Positions 62,401-64,000 of a stretch of DNA of 64,000 nucleotides are shown here, one piece after another (positions within the stretch are counted from its first letter, which is position 1; each line of letters opens with the position of its first letter). Position numbers and translations under genes: made by a program. The notes below the pieces were generated by a model, which made no database searches, was not told where the DNA came from, and saw only the letters and a program-made list of their open reading frames with translations. The DNA is from Lutjanus erythropterus (lineage: Eukaryota > Chordata > Actinopteri > Lutjaniformes > Lutjanidae). The stretch is taken from NCBI GenBank assembly GCA_020091685.1, contig CM034609.1, positions 18,520,204-18,584,203 of the forward strand. Reading direction: 5' to 3'.

Positions 62401-63631
62401 GTGAGCACCGCAGGAGGTGGCTGTTCTCAGTGAACACGGTAAACAAGACTCCATCTGAAGGCACTGTTGAACCGCAAAACAGAGTGGAAAAGAACGCATC
62501 AGACCGTGAAAGGTCAAATAAGATAAATTGGTTTCAAGGTGAGTCAGCAGTGTTACACTGCATATAGATGTTTCATCAGTGATGGTCATGTGCTCGCACC
62601 TGTGATAACCAGAGTCCAACTGTCTGCTGTCTCTGCAGACACGTGACCGTGAAGACCACGCCCAACCACAAGTTTGTGTTTACAGTCAAGACCCACCACA
62701 CTGTGGCACCTGGAAGCATCGCCTTCAGTCTGCCACAGGTACACAAGCACACACACACACACACAAGCACTCCCACACACATTAATTCCCAGTTGCTGTC
62801 TCAATCTCAATATGTCTTTATTTCCTTTTCACTTCTCTCTCTCTTGTAGAGGAAATGGGCCGGTCTCTCCATCGGCCAGGAGGTGGAAGGTAAAACATTT
62901 GTTATTGAATTTCTGCACATGATGTTTAACAAGCAGTGCATCTAAGGTTTTATTCTGTACTTGACATTCACTAAGCCCTGCTTCAGTGCACGTAAGTTAC
63001 AGCTAGCATAGCAACTAATAGGAATTGGACTGCTTAACTTGAATAAATTAGAGATTTCTCTGGATTTGACTATTGTTGGAAACATTTGTGATAATGTAAG
63101 TACACAGCTGAACTAAATATGTAACATGTCTTGAGTTTTTAGGTATTTTAATGCAGAAATGTTAGAGCAAGAAGGGGTTTGACCTAGGTATGGTTAATTG
63201 GCTATATCTATCTATCCATCTGTCCCCTCAGTGTCCAACTACAACTTTGACAAGTCCAAGCAGTGCATTGGCGCCATGACTATCGAAATTGACTTCCTGC
63301 AAAAGAAGAGTACCGACTCCTCCCCTTACGACTCAGACAAGATGGCTGCCGAGTTTATCCAACAGTTCAACAACCAGGCCTTCTCTGTTACCCAGCAGGT
63401 TCTCCAAATAACAGAAACAAACATACTAATACACAGACGTGGAAGCACGCATACATTTTGCCTTGTCCTTCGCTCTGTAGGTTTTTTGATCTTGTCCTCC
63501 TCTCGCTTGTCTCCGTCTCTCAGCTAGTGTTCAGTTTCTGCGACAAGCTGTTTGGCTTGATGGTGAAGGATATCGAGGCCATGGACGCCAGCATCCTCAA
63601 AGGAGAACCAGCATCGGGAAAGAAACAGAAG
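35531..63631 (+). CDS. nsf: nsf, N-ethylmaleimide-sensitive factor (5' part)
   Basis: Coding exons in the window are 35531-35542, 60075-60160, 62639-62738, 62850-62889, 63232-63398 and 63524-63631, with consistent phases. They give 513 bp, or 171 residues of a protein of about 744. The peptide starts MAAR, then [20 protein letters not shown], continues through [14 protein letters not shown] and [20 protein letters not shown], and reaches [20 protein letters not shown] and [11 protein letters not shown]. This is the N domain, which binds alpha-SNAP on SNARE complexes. The D1 and D2 AAA+ ATPase domains lie beyond the right edge. NSF hexamers use ATP to pull apart spent SNARE bundles so vesicles can fuse again. 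Exon 1 codes only four residues. It is supported by the human MAGR-S junction I recall and by the promoter in front of it. Teleosts may have nsfa and nsfb; I cannot tell which this is. Confidence 0.95.
36631..36755 (+). repeat. teleost TTAGCTTAGCATAAAGACTGG-type repeat
   Basis: The block from GAAGCTACCGCCAGCAGG through TTAGCATAAAGACTGG, CCTGGCTCTGTCCAAAGG and ACCTACCAGCACTTC is a pattern common in percomorph genomes. An inverted relative lies at 45211-45340. It is a non-coding element of unassigned class. Confidence 0.65.
38880..39075. repeat. possible dispersed element with AGTAGTAT motif
   Basis: CATACTGTGCGCTACATACC and AAAGTAGTATAG resemble fragments of short fish elements that carry an AAAAGTAGTAT core. 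Boundaries are not visible. Confidence 0.25.
39734..39760. repeat. GT microsatellite
   Basis: A perfect run of about thirteen GT units. Confidence 0.95.
40906..40973 (-). repeat. tRNA-like SINE head
   Basis: The minus strand reads GGGGCGGCCCTATAGCTTGG, then TAGAGTGTTAGAC and finally AGTTCGACTCC. A-box-like TAGCTTGGTAGAG and B-box-like GTTCGACTCC sit at tRNA spacing, but the cloverleaf is incomplete. It is a decayed tRNA-derived SINE 5' region and not a working tRNA gene. Confidence 0.6.
41983..42012. repeat. CTA/ATA microsatellite
   Basis: A short CTA run passes into an AAT run. Confidence 0.85.
43100..43320 (-). mobile_element. possible retroelement relic
   Basis: The stretch AGCCTCAGGAAAGAAGCTGT followed by TCTGTAGTCTGTTGGTAGGG and GGTTGTGGCTGGGGTGG resembles, read in reverse, part of the 3' half of abundant fish LINEs. 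It is short and decayed, and orientation and family are uncertain. Confidence 0.4.
43386..43731. mobile_element. non-autonomous element, AGGGGTGTCACGAT-type
   Basis: It begins TAGGGGTGTCACGATTTC and ends GAATCGTGGATTTGGAGAAT followed by CTGATAGCCCTA. The ends are recognisable as decayed inverted repeats (AGGGGTGTCACGAT against ATCnGATAGCCCT read in reverse). Similar elements in fish are hAT-like. No clear target duplication remains. Confidence 0.5.
44702..44830. mobile_element. partial CCGTATTTCCTCAAATAA element
   Basis: The left end is ACCGTATTTCCTCAAATAAA, then GGCCGGGGCCTTTATTTATT and several CTTTATTTG repeats. Such elements normally end in the inverse of this end, which I do not find here, so the copy is cut short. 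Confidence 0.5.
45211..45340 (-). repeat. teleost AGCTTAGCATAAAGACTGG-family repeat, inverted copy
   Basis: GTGTGGATTAAACAAACAAG, ATATAACATGATAATTTGTC, GGTGCTGG-like GTGCTGGGAGGAGGATTTTA and CAGACAGAGCTAGGCTG form the opposite-strand view of the family seen at 36631. The terminal TAAGC part has decayed. Confidence 0.6.
45640..45712. repeat. TGTAATC-type dispersed repeat
   Basis: CATTACATGTCATCCATTAC and TCTGTAATTGTAATGG match the family at 9095 and 18830. Confidence 0.4.
45746..46215 (+). repeat. AAAGGGATAGTTCACCC-type element, one end visible
   Basis: TTAAAGGGATAGTTCACCCA followed by AAAATGAAAATTCAGTCATC is a very common fish element terminus, related in its first bases to the copies at 6069 and 17803. 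Internal sequence continues to about 46200 (CACCATTCACTTACATTG), but no matching right terminus remains. Confidence 0.6.
46216..50200 (+). other. nsf: nsf intron 1, central part without named elements
   Basis: Nothing was recognised except a GGAA-rich short repeat near 49678-49712 and a short decayed repeat with CCAAGAGGTTGCTGGATAAA at 49815-49890. Confidence 0.45.
50205..51060 (-). mobile_element. decayed Tc1/mariner-like transposon
   Basis: The minus-strand frames show pieces of a fish Tc1/mariner-type transposase. An N-terminal helix-turn-helix part reads [16 protein letters not shown], a middle part is KPTLNA-like, and a later part contains [19 protein letters not shown] and the [15 protein letters not shown] stretch, equivalent to the RLFxxRPCLFQQDNAxPH region near the catalytic Asp. 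The catalytic residues are lost and frames are broken. The gene is dead. The nearby CCAACTTTTTTGACACAACA resembles its terminal region. Confidence 0.7.
52009..52047. repeat. GT microsatellite
   Basis: About nineteen GT units, with one GC interruption near the end. Confidence 0.95.
52077..52595. mobile_element. non-autonomous DNA element with GGGTGACCAG ends
   Basis: GGGTGACCAG at 52079-52088 is matched by its perfect inverse CTGGTCACCC at 52584-52593, and TA flanks both ends. The element is 515 bp with no transposase frame. The TA duplication suggests Tc1/mariner-type mobilisation, but ISL2EU-like or other families with short duplications are possible. Confidence 0.7.
52596..59388 (+). other. 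nsf: nsf intron 1, right part
   Basis: No gene was recognised. A frame at 58182-58565 is open for 127 codons but shows no familiar motif, and I do not call it a gene. A short sequence at 54668-54695 (GGTTCATTCTTGACCTTAGA) recurs with changes at 21894 in the cdk5r1 5' intron. Confidence 0.45.
59389..59437. repeat. TTA microsatellite
   Basis: About sixteen uninterrupted ATT units, 640 bp before nsf exon 2. Confidence 0.95.
60161..62638 (+). other. nsf: nsf intron 2
   Basis: The donor is GGACA|GTGAGT and the acceptor TCTGCAG|ACACG. The intron contains the element at 61310-61826 and no other recognisable gene or RNA. Confidence 0.6.
61310..61826. mobile_element. non-autonomous element with TTAAAGCTGC ends
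   Basis: The left end TTAAAGCTGC at 61310-61319 and the inverse of the right end GCAACTTTAA at 61817-61826 match at nine of ten bases. The inside includes AGTTGGTGGAGACT and CTCCATGTCTGTTGGATGTG, phrases I recognise from a repeated percomorph element. There is no reading frame for a transposase. Confidence 0.5.
62745..62768. repeat. CA microsatellite
   Basis: A short CA run in nsf intron 3. Confidence 0.8.
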
Positions 63632-64000
63632 GTACCTGACCACACACAGATCCTGAACTAGTAAAATCAAAAACAAAAGTTGAGAGTGTCACAACATTCA
63701 CAAGCCTTTCTCAAATTAGGCTTTTATTGAAATGAGTTATCCACCTTGTCCTGTTCAGGAAGTGGGTTTTCTCCACTAAATGGAGATCATGGTAAACAGG
63801 AATGCTGTCACGTTGCTACTGAAAGCTCATTCTGATCCCTTTCATTTGGAATTTGCACGTCTCGCACTGGTGGATTTTATCGATCCTATATTTCATTGCA
63901 CCTGTGCTCCATTCTCCTCAATTTAAAAGCCATATATATTTTGGATAAGCAAACATTATAGCTCTGTTACTGGACTAATGTATCACTGCCTCTCCTTAAT
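63632..64000 (+). other. nsf: nsf intron 6 (partial)
   Basis: The sequence after the donor AACAGAAG|GTACCT runs to the window edge. No further exon is visible. Confidence 0.75.

Noticed and set aside
1-64000. CRISPR arrays, bacterial operons or retroviral proviruses
   Set aside because: No spaced direct repeats, no bacterial gene layout and no recognisable gag, pol or env stretches or paired long terminal repeats were seen.

Overview
The window is nuclear DNA of a ray-finned fish, most likely a percomorph teleost. The genes are vertebrate, interrupted by introns with ordinary GT-AG splice sites. The spaces between them carry repeat types common in teleost genomes: small terminal-inverted-repeat elements, a palindromic hAT-type MITE, Tc1/mariner and LINE relics, a tRNA-like SINE head, and GT, GAAA and TTA microsatellites. 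I see no prokaryotic genes, no CRISPR array and no recognisable retroviral element.

Layout. (1) 1-1022: intron 1 and the first coding exon of gga3 on the minus strand. (2) 1279-3522: mrps7 on the plus strand, five coding exons, 229 codons, head-to-head with gga3 across a 256-bp promoter. (3) 7880-11451: mif4gd on the minus strand, five coding exons, 221 codons. (4) 15158-17421: slc25a19 on the plus strand, six coding exons, 328 codons, with a 5' non-coding exon near 13600-13675. (5) 22735-24191: cdk5r1, the p35 activator of CDK5, two coding exons, 335 codons, with an upstream GC-rich promoter and 5' UTR exon near 19200-20071. (6) 24192-35400: intergenic and repeat-rich. (7) 35531 to the right edge: the first six coding exons of nsf (171 codons of its N domain), with a 24.5-kb first intron.

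The order gga3-mrps7-mif4gd-slc25a19 matches the human 17q25 block as I remember it. cdk5r1 and nsf lie elsewhere on human chromosome 17, so the window probably spans an ancestral rearrangement. The genes are not one pathway. They are a membrane-trafficking adaptor, a mitoribosome protein, a histone-mRNA translation factor, a mitochondrial thiamine pyrophosphate carrier, a neuronal kinase activator and a membrane-fusion ATPase.

The most interesting signal is regulatory. Three near-consensus RE1 (REST/NRSF) motifs lie within 1.2 kb upstream of nsf, at 33498, 33740 and 34671. A fourth lies in the cdk5r1 promoter region at 19340. Both genes act in neurons, so the right half of the window may be under shared REST repression. 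Other notable points: a coding intron that splits p35 exactly before its CDK5-binding domain; a changed residue pair at the known calpain site of p35; a perfect 26-bp fold-back at 12981-13040; a compound palindrome at 4261-4352; and a clean 214-bp hAT MITE with an intact 8-bp target duplication. All coordinates and splice sites were read by eye and no alignment was run.
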